Part shown: positions 38,801 to 44,164 of the stretch, in pieces
Position numbering within the stretch: the stretch's first letter is position 1
How the letters are laid out: the number at the start of each line of letters is the position of its first letter
Origin: Ophiura sarsii
Taxonomy: Eukaryota; Echinodermata; Ophiuroidea; Amphilepidida; Ophiuridae
DNA length: 64,000 bases
NCBI GenBank assembly: GCA_035610835.1
Contig: CM069455.1
Span: forward strand, 18,055,874-18,119,873
Reading direction: 5' to 3'
Position numbers and translations under genes: made by a program
Notes under the pieces: generated by a model
The model's input: the letters and a program-made list of their open reading frames with translations, nothing else
Databases searched by the model: none
Told to the model about the DNA's origin: nothing

Positions 38801-41449
38801 TTCATTTTATTGTCGTGATATTTTTTACAGATAGGAGGAAAAAGCAGAGAGCCATCAACAGTGAGAATAGGAGGAAATCTTTCAAGGACAAATTCCATAT
38901 AAAAGAGGAGGAAAACGGTGGTGGTCCAGCGAGGGGTACAAGGTTTGGGAGAGGGAAAAGCAGCGACAGTGATACTAGTCGAGCCAGTAGTGCAGGGTCA
39001 CATTCTGGAAGAGGTGAGATTTGGTGATTGAGTCATGTTTAGGAAGGGATGTGTTCAAAATGTCCAGGGTCCAGTGATGGGGGCTAGGTTTGAGAGAGGG
39101 AGTGGTAGTCACAGAGATTCAAGTTGAGTCAGTAGTGCAGAATTGCATTCAAGAAAGAGGTGAGATTTGGTGATTGAGTCATGTTTAGGAAGGGATGTGT
39201 TCGAAATGTCCAGGGTCCAGTGATGGGGGCTAGGTTTGAGAGAGGGAGTGGTAGTCACAGAGTTTCAAGTTGAGTCAGTAGTGCAGAATTGCATTCAAGA
39301 AAGAGGTGAGATTTGGTGATTGAGTCATGTTTAGGAAGGGATGTGTTCGAAATGTCCAGGGTCCAGTGATGGGGGCTGGGTTTGAGAGAGGGAGTGGTAG
39401 CCACAGTGATTCAAGTTGAGTCAGTAGTGCAGAATCACATTCATGAAAGAGGTGAGATTTGGTGGTAGAGTCTTGCATATGTGTTTGAAAAGATGCTTTT
39501 GAATGACCATCTTCCATCGATGTTTAGCCAGTATTGCGAGGGTCGTATACTGAACAAAGTGAGGTTTGGTCCGAAAAGGACAGGGTATGGCTTAGATGCC
39601 TTTGTTTAATTTGAACCCTGAATTCCTGATGGATGACTCGTATAATACCTATGTATGTATCCTTTCTCCATCTTTATAGATATGCACATATAAAGTAACT
39701 GCATGTTATAATTGCTAGAGGCATGTTTCCCTGCATACTCCATATCCAGCATCTCAATATGTACCTAACAGATTATCCTTTATTCTCTTGGGAACTTTGC
39801 TTTAAGTCCATTTGTTTTCTTGAGAGGGTGAAGTCACTGCTGCTAATTGCTGTTCTAAATTCCATGCTTTGGCTTTATATTATGCACTTGCACACAAAGT
39901 ATTAACCCCCTCAGCACTACCTGCCTATCTAACATTGTTTATGATTGGGTAATAACAAAACCTATTCAATTGATAACCAATTGAAATACTACGCCTATCT
40001 AACATTGTATATGATTGGTTAATCACAAAACCCATTCAATTGATAACCAATTGAAATACTACTTCTAAATATTTCACTCCAAACTTCATCACCGATACAA
40101 TTATTCTAACAAAAGTATCTGATTGGTGCAAGAAATGACGTAGCTGACTTTATGACCGTTTCGGCAGGCATTTCTCAAAAATCTTGGGGTTTTCACACCC
40201 CCATCATCGGTCTTAGATGAGGGTTTACTAGGACCGCCTGACTGTATACAAGCTAATCTTAGTCTGTTCTCCTTGGGGTTCACACCCCATCTCCAGTATT
40301 AGATTAGGGTTAACTAGGCCCGCTTGACGGCATGTAAGCTAATCTTGGCCTGTTCCCATTGGGGTTCACACCCCCATTCCCGGTGTTAGATGAGGGTTAA
40401 TTAGGACCGCCTTACGGCATGTAAGCTAATCTTGACCTGTTCCCCTTGGGGTTCACACCCCATCCCTGGTGTTAGATGAGGGTAAATTAGGCCCGTCTGA
40501 CTAGTAATCTAATCTTAGCCTGTTCCCCTTGGGGTTCACACCCCATCCCCGGTGTTAGATGAGGGTCAATTAGGCCTGCTTGACTGCATGTAAGCTAATC
40601 TAGGCCTGTTCCCCTTGGAGTTCAGACCCCCATCCCTGGTGTTAAATGAGGGTTAATTAGGTCTGCCTGACTGCATGTAAGATAATCTTAGCCGGTTCCC
40701 CTTGGGGTTCACAACCCCATCCCCGGTGTTAGATGAGGGTTAATTAGGCCTGCCTGACTGCATGTAAGCTAATATAGGCATGTTCCCCTTGGGGTTCACA
40801 CCCCCATTCCCGGTGTTAGACGAGGGTTAACTAGGCCTGCCTAACTGCATGTAAGCTAATGTAGGCCTGTTCCCCTTGGGGTTCACACCCCATCCCCGGT
40901 GTTAGATGAGGGTTAACTAGGCCTGCCTGACTGCATGTAAGCTTATCTAGGCCTGTTCCCCTTGGGGTTCACACCCCCATCCCGGTGTTAGATGAGGGTT
41001 AACTAGGCCAGCCTGACTGCATGTAAGCTATACATCTTGGCCTGTTCCCCTTGGGGTTCACACCCCCATCCCCAGTGTTAGATTTACTAGGCCTGCCTGA
41101 CTGCATGTAAGCTAATCTTGGCCTGTTCCCCTTGCATTTTCTCGTTTTCTTATCTCATCCAGCGCCACCACATTCAACAGTCAGTGCTGTTTTCTCTCCT
41201 GCTCAATCTACAGTAAAATACAGCAAGCGGGAGCCCGAGGATTCTATGGTGGAGCTGCTGAGAGACAGCGAACCGATCGACTACAACGAGGACAATGTGT
41301 CTGAATTCACGGACGACTTGAGAGAGACGCTGTCCAAGCCGAGGCCGCTCACTGGGACCGGAAGGACGTCTTCGCGGGGTTGGCACTCCGATACGGGTGG
41401 TGACCGCTCTGGTAAGAAAAAGACCAAGGGTCTGTTTGATGATGTGTAG
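2692..41449 (+). CDS. LMBRD2: LMBRD2, LMBR1 domain-containing protein 2 (12 coding exons)
   Basis: Multi-pass membrane protein of the LMBR1/LIMR family. Human LMBRD2 is described as GPCR-associated and its exact function is poorly known. Joined exons: 2692-2865, 24245-24564, 25551-25718, 27388-27598, 28331-28486, 31256-31404, 32578-32827, 34774-34907, 35825-35933, 36760-36964, 38831-39013, 41163-41449, giving 781 residues. The family is usually near 700; the excess lies in the first loop and the C-terminal tail. Hydrophobic segments fall near 6-21, 32-54, 155-172, 194-213, 227-249, 427-448, 471-495, 515-538 and 572-592, so about nine. Family blocks seen include [55 protein letters not shown] and a C-terminal FDDV. 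A polar, probably helical region covers about 260-400. The start has A at -3 and an in-frame stop at 2668-2670. Identification is by recognition of the family; joins are inferred from splice sites, phase and homology. Confidence 0.95.
3234..3336 (+). repeat. partial copy of LMBRD2 exon 1 with donor
   Basis: Near-identical to the last 90-odd bases of exon 1 plus the start of intron 1, starting GCAAGCAGCATCTG. Exon-like end at 3326, then GTAAGT. The reading frame stays open ([14 protein letters not shown] and on). No convincing acceptor precedes it, so it is probably a silent pseudo-exon. Confidence 0.85.
3393..3560 (+). repeat. second, shorter exon 1 tail copy plus intron head
   Basis: Repeats the last 34 bases of exon 1 (exon-like end at 3426) with GTAAGT, then the intron-head segment with AATTGTGAACAATTCTGAAA that also follows exon 1 at about 2900. 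The duplicated unit therefore spans the exon-intron boundary. Confidence 0.8.
3561..5560. other. intron 1 segment without recognised features
   Basis: AT-rich non-coding sequence. It includes a 23-base duplicate with TTTGTACATAAAGA at about 5166-5200. Short ORFs on both strands resemble nothing known and have no coding signature. Confidence 0.4.
5679..7328. mobile_element. 1.65-kb element with GTAACGTGAGTAAC array and CTAG duplication
   Basis: Ends GGGCAATTCCAT (5679-5690) and ATGGAATTGCCC (7317-7328), flanked by CTAG on both sides (5675-5678, 7329-7332). The insertion split a MITE whose other copies show the empty site. The interior carries eight exact GTAACGTGAGTAAC motifs at 6045, 6210, 6228, 6248, 6948, 6962, 7125 and 7303, plus a degenerate one near 7285. 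No protein is encoded. I cannot assign a superfamily; the 4-bp CTAG site is unusual. Confidence 0.8.
7342..7742. mobile_element. TA-flanked MITE with GGTCGTCCGT ends
   Basis: Inverted ends GGTCGTCCGT and ACGGACGACC with TA on both sides (7340-7341, 7743-7744). It sits inside the same MITE as the previous element. Internally it has GGTCA direct repeats at 7532-7574. Confidence 0.75.
8477..9069. mobile_element. MITE with 32-bp ends, host of a nested MITE
   Basis: TACACAGTTCAACAAAAATA at the left and its near-complement at the right, continuing through AAGTTCCCCTTTA. A subterminal AAAATGAGTAACT is also mirrored. The interior is interrupted by a TA-flanked element at 8730-8976. Confidence 0.8.
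8730..8976. mobile_element. nested TA-CCGTATT MITE
   Basis: Ends TACCGTATTCTCCCTATT and its complement, with GTGGGCGCTTATAAGGG repeated twice subterminally on the right. Same family as 17765-18210. Confidence 0.8.
9954..10138. mobile_element. 185-bp MITE with CTTGCATAGG ends
   Basis: CTTGCATAGGGATTGGACAA at the left is repeated inverted at 10117-10138. It sits exactly at the inner edge of the left arm of the 7.8-kb element and is absent from the right arm, so it inserted later. Confidence 0.75.
10139..10371. repeat. 232-bp block A, first copy
   Basis: GC-rich block starting AATCGAGAAATTTCC and ending GGTTTAAAAATTCC. It is repeated with no difference I could find at 16242-16473. Short ORFs in it have no known relative. 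Confidence 0.8.
10372..15521. other. unique interior of the 7.8-kb element
   Basis: About 5.1 kb with frequent CpG and no long ORF; the longest open stretch is about 106 codons and unrecognised. A segment at about 12090-12180 recurs near 12465-12553 (TTTCATTGTATTTCAGGCTGGTA type). A GGGTCAAAGGTCA site lies at 14804-14816. A poly-G tract is near 15450. Confidence 0.4.
15522..16243. repeat. 722-bp block B, first copy
   Basis: Starts GCAGTGGTATTTTTTCGACG and ends GTCAGGGGGTAA. It is repeated at 16580-17301 with constant offset 1058, and I saw no mismatch. It has no TG...CA ends, so it is not a typical LTR. Confidence 0.85.
16242..16473. repeat. 232-bp block A, second copy
   Basis: Copy of 10139-10371 lying between the two B blocks. 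It is followed by 106 bp of unique sequence. Confidence 0.8.
16580..17301. repeat. 722-bp block B, second copy
   Basis: Direct copy of 15522-16243. It directly abuts the right inverted arm of the 7.8-kb element at 17302. Confidence 0.85.
17765..18210. mobile_element. TA-CCGTATT MITE, longer family member
   Basis: TACCGTATTATCCCTATTAA at the left and its complement at the right, TA-flanked, with subterminal AAGCGCCCA repeats. Related to 8730-8976. Confidence 0.8.
18211..20580. other. intron 1 segment, nothing recognised
   Basis: AT-rich non-coding sequence. A GGGTTTGATCCCC on the minus strand near 19318-19332 resembles a tRNA B box and may mark an old SINE. Poly-G is near 20108-20119. No coding exon is supported. 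Confidence 0.4.
20596..20734. mobile_element. 139-bp hAT MITE
   Basis: Ends CAGTGCTGGAG and CTCCAGCACTG, with an exact 8-bp duplication ATAATTAG at 20588-20595 and 20735-20742. The interior is built from repeats of GAGTCCCTGATGGCC. Confidence 0.85.
21105..21740. other. CpG-richer patch with overlapping E-box and CRE
   Basis: Local rise in GC and CpG within intron 1. CACGTG (21162-21167) overlaps a full CRE TGACGTCA (21166-21173), close to GGCGGCGGC. A 40-codon ORF starts at ATG near 21201 but resembles nothing known. It could be an internal promoter or a piece of a GC-rich transposon. Confidence 0.3.
22251..22548. repeat. three tandem units of about 100-110 bp
   Basis: Each unit starts TTAAAGGC (22251, 22351, 22460), followed by GGACGTACGTTACTC, CGATAA and TTATACTTTATTATCACAAA. 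No function is evident. Confidence 0.75.
22754..23667. mobile_element. 0.9-kb foldback element
   Basis: Long inverted arms (about 22754-22857 and 23577-23667) share ATGAGGGGTCAACC, GACCAGTATAAGC and GAGTTACGTC. Between them is AT-rich sequence with no protein similarity. TTTAAA lies at the inner arms. Confidence 0.75.
23739..23928. repeat. 190-bp near-palindrome
   Basis: Arms of about 70 bases carry ATCGGGCCAGTAATCGGAAC and its inverse. It adjoins a dispersed repeat at 23929-24190. Confidence 0.7.
23929..24190 (+). repeat. dispersed repeat, first copy
   Basis: Shares most of its length with 62562-62838, including AGTTTGAGTTGCATAACTCC and TTTGGCAGTAATTCACCACA. It ends about 55 bp before LMBRD2 exon 2. 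Confidence 0.75.
24245..24564 (+). CDS. LMBRD2: LMBRD2 exon 2 (residues 59-165)
   Basis: Follows TTTCAG and starts TYYRQC. It encodes the first large loop, enlarged here by a Thr/Pro/Ala/Ser-rich stretch at about 71-125 with NET and NTT glycosylation sequons. Cys64 and Cys137 bracket the loop and are likely disulfide partners, as equivalent cysteines exist in the human protein. It then enters membrane segment 3 ([12 protein letters not shown]). The Trp165 codon is split TG/G across the next intron, which begins GTATGT. Confidence 0.95.
24626..24984. mobile_element. TTAA-flanked MITE in intron 2
   Basis: TTAA then AGCCCCAGGCATCTACT at the left; AGTAGATGCCTGGGACT then TTAA at the right. The TTAA target is typical of piggyBac-like movement, but no transposase is present. 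Confidence 0.7.
25551..25718 (+). CDS. LMBRD2: LMBRD2 exon 3 (residues 165-221)
   Basis: Acceptor CTCTGCAG. Encodes [18 protein letters not shown] and the fourth membrane segment, ending [10 protein letters not shown]; all are strongly conserved in the family. The final GG joins the first A of exon 4 to make Gly221. Donor GTAAGA. Confidence 0.95.
26214..26646. mobile_element. possible MITE in intron 3
   Basis: Short ends GTTCAGACA and TGTCTGAAC, with a mirrored AGTCTCAAGACTA / CTCGAGACTAG subterminal segment. No clear target duplication. Confidence 0.45.
26750..27175. mobile_element. inverted-repeat element in intron 3
   Basis: ATGCACGGCTGTTTGA and its inverse form 16-bp ends. It is non-coding inside. 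Age and family are unknown. Confidence 0.5.
27388..27598 (+). CDS. LMBRD2: LMBRD2 exon 4 (residues 221-291)
   Basis: Acceptor ATCACAG. Of two adjacent AGs only the first keeps the frame. Encodes the signature fifth membrane segment [20 protein letters not shown] and then a charged cytoplasmic helix ([19 protein letters not shown]). Phase 0 donor GTAAGA. A degraded copy of the second half lies at 27668-27799. Confidence 0.95.
27668..27799 (+). repeat. degraded copy of LMBRD2 exon 4
   Basis: Follows the second half of exon 4 almost base for base from GGAAATACTGGG to GAAGAACACTTAG, then into the intron (AGAGGATATA). The exon's GAGGTAAG donor has been deleted in the copy, and a four-base insertion shifts the frame. 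Confidence 0.85.
28331..28486 (+). CDS. LMBRD2: LMBRD2 exon 5 (residues 292-343)
   Basis: Phase 0 at both ends, after CAACCAG and before GTAAGT. Encodes [20 protein letters not shown] and the KCPTSFQ block, matching the cytoplasmic part of LMBRD2 between membrane segments 5 and 6. Confidence 0.93.
28672..28882. mobile_element. TA-flanked MITE with CTGTAAAACAAG ends
   Basis: TACTGTAAAACAAGTTAATT at the left and its inverse at the right. Rich in TTCGCG motifs inside. Related fragments with TTCGCGAAATTAAATGCC occur at about 20410-20465 and 43130-43216. Confidence 0.8.
29083..31094 (-). mobile_element. Tc1-type transposon (decayed) in intron 5
   Basis: About 2.0 kb, TA-flanked, with inverted ends starting TACACTCGC and sharing TTCAAAAGACTTTACGAATT (one difference across the arms). 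It contains one transposase region on the minus strand, antisense to LMBRD2. Well-preserved ends and a readable but broken protein suggest fairly recent insertion. Confidence 0.9.
29479..30531 (-). pseudogene. Tc1-family DDE transposase, frameshifted
   Basis: Read from an ATG at 30531 ([10 protein letters not shown]) to a stop at 29479. An N-terminal helix-turn-helix region (GYNNSEIGR, then [13 protein letters not shown]) is followed by [10 protein letters not shown]. The catalytic domain has [29 protein letters not shown] and [12 protein letters not shown]. Single-base frame changes occur near 30438, 30295 and 29860, so no intact protein can be made here. The spacing from the Asp of HDNAPCH to the Glu of NPIEH is 45 residues, longer than the 34 of classical Tc1, because of an insert around [18 protein letters not shown]. 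Confidence 0.9.
31256..31404 (+). CDS. LMBRD2: LMBRD2 exon 6 (residues 344-393)
   Basis: Acceptor TTTTTCAG. Encodes [15 protein letters not shown] through [12 protein letters not shown], the conserved PSEK...LH and YLED...NET blocks. The last AG joins the G of exon 7 to make Arg393. Donor GTAAGT. A 63-bp minisatellite starts about 35 bases into the intron. Confidence 0.94.
31439..32180. repeat. 63-bp minisatellite in intron 6
   Basis: About 11.7 units with GCCCAAATAGTCTTAATTTA and TGGTGCAAAAGTAGCC. The unit is a multiple of three and stop-poor, so it creates long repetitive ORFs on both strands that are not genes. It starts about 35 bp after the exon 6 donor. Confidence 0.95.
32288..32492 (+). 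mobile_element. TTAACACTTTCCACG-family MITE, truncated copy
   Basis: Shares GATTACTGAACCAATACTAG, then GCATGTTTGTACTTATTTCA, and AATTTTGACATTTTTGAAAC with the copies at 5567, 48707 and 60525. Shows the uninterrupted site of the CTAG insertion. Confidence 0.7.
32578..32827 (+). CDS. LMBRD2: LMBRD2 exon 7 (residues 393-476)
   Basis: Acceptor ATTCCAG. Encodes [20 protein letters not shown], then [20 protein letters not shown], one of the best conserved parts of the family, ending KNYNYLCLE. Carries membrane segment 6 and leads into segment 7. Phase 0 donor GTAAGT. Confidence 0.95.
32828..34438 (+). other. intron 7, first part, little recognised
   Basis: AT-rich intron. A segment near 33845-33870 with GGTTTGATTCCCAGTAGGGG has a good tRNA B box, so a SINE remnant may lie at about 33780-33880. 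Nothing else is supported. Confidence 0.4.
34439..34718. mobile_element. MITE with GTCGCTGTTCTGTC ends
   Basis: Inverted ends around GTCGCTGTTCTGTCAAAACC, plus mirrored TATAAAGTGAAACT. Related to 38403-38649. It ends about 55 bp before exon 8. Confidence 0.7.
34774..34907 (+). CDS. LMBRD2: LMBRD2 exon 8 (residues 477-521)
   Basis: Short exon hidden under a longer ORF in another frame. After TCTGCACAG it reads [20 protein letters not shown], then [20 protein letters not shown]. It aligns without gaps to the human segment between TYNYIYIE and GMLFCRL. The terminal AT joins G of exon 9 as Met521. Donor GTAAGT. Phase and length close the frame exactly, which independently supports the call. Confidence 0.92.
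34914..35047 (+). repeat. 70-bp direct duplication at the head of intron 8
   Basis: AGCAAAGGAGTC...CTCTAGACAGACA occurs twice in a row beginning six bases after the exon 8 donor. Confidence 0.7.
35048..35263. mobile_element. MITE with ATCAGTTCCAAATTGGC ends
   Basis: ATCAGTTCCAAATTGGCAAA at the left, its inverse at the right. The interior has CATATGCGTG-type repeats. A diverged inverted relative is at 57466-57700, and a lone end near 50487. Confidence 0.7.
35505..35735 (+). repeat. two tRNA-like SINE segments
   Basis: TGGCATAGCAGT near 35508 and TGGCGTAGCAGT near 35666 resemble A boxes. Each is followed 30-45 bases later by GGATCCTGATTTGATT or GGTCCTGATTTGATT as a weak B box. They look like old tandem SINE units in intron 8. 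Confidence 0.35.
35825..35933 (+). CDS. LMBRD2: LMBRD2 exon 9 (residues 521-557)
   Basis: Acceptor CCTTGTAG. Encodes the family hallmark [16 protein letters not shown] within membrane segment 8, then a variable loop ending SYTS. Phase 0 donor GTAAGT. Confidence 0.95.
36095..36195 (-). mobile_element. fragment of the TTAACACTTTCCACG MITE family
   Basis: Reverse-oriented piece with TCACAATTATTAAATTTGAT and ATTTGGAATCACCATGAGA, matching 48772-48860. The rest of intron 9 shows nothing recognisable. Confidence 0.6.
36760..36964 (+). CDS. LMBRD2: LMBRD2 exon 10 (residues 558-626)
   Basis: Acceptor ATCTTACAG. Encodes [20 protein letters not shown] and the last membrane segment, then [20 protein letters not shown] and KELVRR, nearly matching human LMBRD2. 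Ends with one base of a split Asp codon. Donor GTAAGT. Degraded copies of the 3' two thirds fill much of intron 10. Confidence 0.95.
36998..38310 (+). repeat. array of degraded LMBRD2 exon 10 copies
   Basis: Copies of the exon 10 tail, recognisable by TTATGCTTT.GCACATACTT, CAGTGGATATCTGTTGTTCC and GATCTGATGGATGAAG, lie at about 37135-37264, 37434-37564, 37618-37752 and 37820-37951. After these come shorter repeats of CTTGTCAGGAGAGGTAAAGC. Most carry in-frame stops or frameshifts; the first retains GTAAGT after the exon-like end. Confidence 0.85.
38403..38649. mobile_element. MITE inside an exon 10 copy
   Basis: Ends CGTCGCTGTTCTGTCAAAAC and its inverse. It interrupts a fifth exon 10-like copy that resumes TTATGCTTTGTCACATATTT at 38650 and runs to about 38745. 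Same family as 34439-34718. Confidence 0.7.
38831..39013 (+). CDS. LMBRD2: LMBRD2 exon 11 (residues 626-687)
   Basis: Acceptor TTTTTACAG. Encodes the basic tail [20 protein letters not shown], equivalent to the Lys/Arg-rich segment in human, then a Gly/Ser/Arg-rich low-complexity stretch. Donor GTGAGA. The 3' part is tandemly repeated about every 146 bp downstream. Confidence 0.9.
39080..39460 (+). repeat. three tandem copies of the LMBRD2 exon 11 tail
   Basis: Units of about 146 bp contain AGGTTTGAGAGAGGGAGTGG, GAGTCAGTAGTGCAGAA and AAGAGGTGAGATTTGGTG, matching the last 75 bases of exon 11 and the first 70 of intron 11. The donor-like GTGAGA recurs at 39160, 39305 and 39452. Confidence 0.85.
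39930..40065. repeat. duplicated GATTGG/CCAATTG segment
   Basis: Two units with AACATTGT.TATGATTGG, CATTCAATTGATAACCAATTG and AAATACTAC. Related in style to the array at 53300-53880. Confidence 0.6.
40186..41130. repeat. 86-bp minisatellite before exon 12
   Basis: About 11 units containing CTTGGGGTTCACACCCC, GGTGTTAGATGAGGGTTAA and GCCTGACTGCATGTAAGCTA. The last unit stops about 32 bp before the exon 12 acceptor. Confidence 0.95.
41163..41449 (+). CDS. LMBRD2: LMBRD2 exon 12 and stop (residues 687-781)
   Basis: Acceptor CATCCAG. Encodes the C-terminal cytoplasmic tail with [14 protein letters not shown] and EFTDDLRE, and ends GLFDDV then TAG, matching the IELLQDAEPLDFN and IFNDV blocks of human LMBRD2. 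A GTAAGA at 41412 could be a cryptic donor, but read-through gives the conserved C-terminus. Confidence 0.92.
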
Positions 41450-41789
41450 GGTTGTTACAGAAACTTGTGTGTTGACAGGATTCATTCAACAAGCCCTTAA
41501 ACAAAGACCTTGGTATCAGGAGGATACAAGGGGGTGGCACTCCCAATATCCTGGGGTTGTCCCCTGGTTTGAAAAATCCAAAGAGTTTTGTGATAAGGTA
41601 TAGTCTATACTAGACTGCTAGAAGGCAGTGTTGCCAAAAAATCCGTAGTTTGGACGTGTAGACAGTGTGAAAACCTCTGTGCAACAACATTCAAAAGAGT
41701 TCTGTTTATGGAGACAGTTTTGCCGAAAGACCTAACATGGAAACTAAGTCATTCATGAAGAAATTGAGGAATTATGATGGGTCACAGAA

Positions 41790-41987
41790 GGGACACCTCT
41801 GGCCCTCTACAGGGACTTCTCTGGTACACTAAAGGGATTTCTCTGACCAACCGAAGGGACATCTCTGGGCCTCTACAGGGACTTCTCTGGTACACTAAAG
41901 GGACTTCTCTGGGCCTCTACAGGGACTTCTCTGGTACACTAAAGGGATTTCTCTGACCAACCGAAGGGACATCTCTGTCCCATTAAA
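41790..41987. repeat. 22-bp minisatellite, nine units
   Basis: Units of exactly 22 bp, such as GGGACTTCTCTGGTACACTA plus AA, in four variants arranged semi-regularly. Lies in the probable LMBRD2 3' UTR. Confidence 0.95.
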
Positions 41988-42266
41988 GTTACTCCTCAGA
42001 CCACATGAATGTAATTATCTGATCCTGACCCACTGAAGGGACTCTTCTGGTCCACAAAATGACAAGCCCACTGAAGTTGATTCTCTGAGTGCAACATGAG
42101 GAGAATTCTCAGACCCCAGAAGAGGATTTTCTAGTCTACTGAAGGAGATCCTCTGGTTTCCTCAAAGGTGGAAAGACTCCTCTTCTATGTAAAGCCAAAG
42201 AATATCACATTGGAGTATGTATGATTGGAACAGGGTATTCAAATCATTTAGTACATAGTGACATTT

Positions 42267-42511
42267 CGAGGTTGAGCGCCAGAAGGCCATAACTCAACTT
42301 TTGGGCAAAATGAGATTTTGGTACCAAAATAATCCATATAACCTAGATTTTCAGAACCATAAAGAGATAACTCATAAACACTCTTAATTTGACTAAAACT
42401 AGAGTTATAAGTTGGGTGCTACATTGTATTGTAATGAGTCCCAAATATTTGAAAGTTGATTATCTCAGAATAGCATTTTTTGAGTTACGACCTTCTGGCG
42501 CTCAACCCTCG
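42267..42511. mobile_element. 245-bp MITE in the 3' UTR
   Basis: CGAGGTTGAGCGCCAGAAGG and its close inverse form ends of about 31 bp continuing through AACTCAA. No target duplication was resolved. Confidence 0.75.
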
Positions 42512-42608
42512 ATTTGTAGCTGAGAAATAATGTTATCCAATGAGGTTATGATATTTCTGTCTGTCTGTGTATATGGAAGTCCTGTCCTCAAATAGGTATC
42601 TGATATAC

Positions 42609-42614
42609 AATAAA
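42609..42614 (+). promoter_or_regulatory. candidate polyadenylation signal AATAAA
   Basis: First AATAAA found after the LMBRD2 stop, 1.16 kb downstream. The TTAA-flanked foldback element at 42657 begins just after it. No transcript evidence is available. Confidence 0.35.
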
Positions 42615-42656
42615 GCACATGGCAGTTATCAATTGTACAATATACTGTATAACCAC

Positions 42657-43038
42657 TTAAAGGCATATTATGTGATCTTTTCCAGAGAGCGCCCTCTATT
42701 CATGATTTTTTTTTAGAAAGTAGATTTTCTTGCAGATTTACATTTCCGATCATAAATCATACATACGCTCCAAGTTACAGAGCGATACGGTTCCTAATTA
42801 CCTCAAAATCATGGTTTTAGAGTGAATTTAGAGTGAAAAATATAAACTGTCGGGATTCCGACAGTTTGTTTTCACTCTAAAACCATGATTTTGAAGTAAT
42901 TAAGAATCGTATCGCCCTGTAACTTGGAATGTATGCATGATTTATGATCAGAAATGTAAATCTGCAAGAAAAGCGGCTTTCTATTTTTTGTTCGATGTTG
43001 AAGGCGTTCCCTGGAAAGATCACATAATATACCTTTAA
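42657..43038. mobile_element. TTAA-flanked foldback MITE
   Basis: An almost complete hairpin of about 180-bp arms with ends TTAAAGGCATATTATGTGAT and its inverse, and a loop around AAACTGTCGGGATTCCGACA. Related elements are at 43995-44818 and 56095-56223. Confidence 0.85.
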
Positions 43039-43039
43039 T

Positions 43040-43990
43040 TTCATGAATTTTGTGAGGGGTATGGATTCGCTAAAATTAATTACCTGCGAAACAGACCATT
43101 TTGCATTGAAAGTGATAGTAACATTTCCAGATTCGCAAAATTAAATGCCCGCTAATATAGCAGTAATTTCAAATTCGCGGAATAAAGTATCTGCAAAATT
43201 ATAGTGTTTTACAGTATATCAATTGTAACAACAATTGCTTCCTTAATCCTTATGCTTAATTCCATAAATCACAAGGCAGCTATCAATTGTACAATGCCAA
43301 TCTACTGTAACAACGATTGGTGCCTTGTGCTTATGCTTAATTCCATATGGGAGACCTATTTCAGTAAGGAATCTCACTATTGGGAGTATGAAGATGAAAG
43401 GAAACATGGTTATTGCCGACGTTTTGGAACTCGACCGTTTATTTTGATGGAATAAATCGTATTCAAAATTAGGAACCAGCAGATGCAGGGGTAACTTTCA
43501 TGCTGCCGTTAGTAAATTTCTTCATTCATATTGCCAGTCAACTCTGGATGTAAATGTAGAACATGTTATGCTGCATGTTTAACAGCTTGCTAGCTAGCAA
43601 ATATCAAATCCTTTAGTTTATGTTTATTAAACTAAAAGTATATGTGCCGTAGGTCTTATCAGATACCCTCAACTATAATCAAAACAAATAATCGTCGACC
43701 ACAGCGTATTCCTAGCATCTCATGCTACTGCACTGATGCGATGTGACAACTGGTGCGTTACCGTAGGGCAAGGTTGCGTCGTTGGAAGTGCGTCATCAAA
43801 CTGCGTTTAATATTCGGATGAATATGAGCGTGAACGCTATGATCGACAATTATTTGTTTTGATTATAATAGAATTTGTATGGGCACTTACTTGATGGTAA
43901 AACGTTGGTCATCTAACTGTGTGCAGTGATGGCAGAGCGTATTCTAGTGGTCGAGGCAGCATGTATGGGCAAGTACTGTGATTCGTCTTT
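43040..43990. repeat. MITE remnant and short duplication, otherwise featureless
   Basis: 43075-43216 is a remnant of the TTCGCG-rich MITE family ending GTGTTTTACAGTA. At 43215-43350 a segment with CTTATGCTTAATTCCATA is duplicated. From 43350 to 43990 I see no feature. Confidence 0.5.
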
Positions 43991-44164
43991 TAAGTAATAT
44001 TATGTGATCTTTTTCAAATTTGTATACACATTTTTCTCTCTCTTATAATGAAATTGGGCTATCAGGAAAAACTTTCCTGGACTTAAAAATCTACTTTGAC
44101 TGTATATTCCATAAAAAACCATCACAGAATTTTACTAAATCATAATGTAAATCTGCTTCCTATT

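Larger units (their letters stand above)
41450..42614 (+). other. LMBRD2: probable LMBRD2 3' UTR
   Basis: Non-coding stretch after the stop with a 22-bp minisatellite and an inverted-repeat element. It runs to the first AATAAA at 42609-42614. The extent is inferred from that signal only. Confidence 0.4.

Noticed and set aside
40186..41130. CRISPR-like appearance of regularly repeated units
   Set aside because: Units are contiguous and about 86 bp with no unique spacers; the host is an animal.
41412..41417. GTAAGA as a splice donor inside exon 12
   Set aside because: Reading through gives the conserved C-terminal FDDV and stop; no matching downstream exon was seen.
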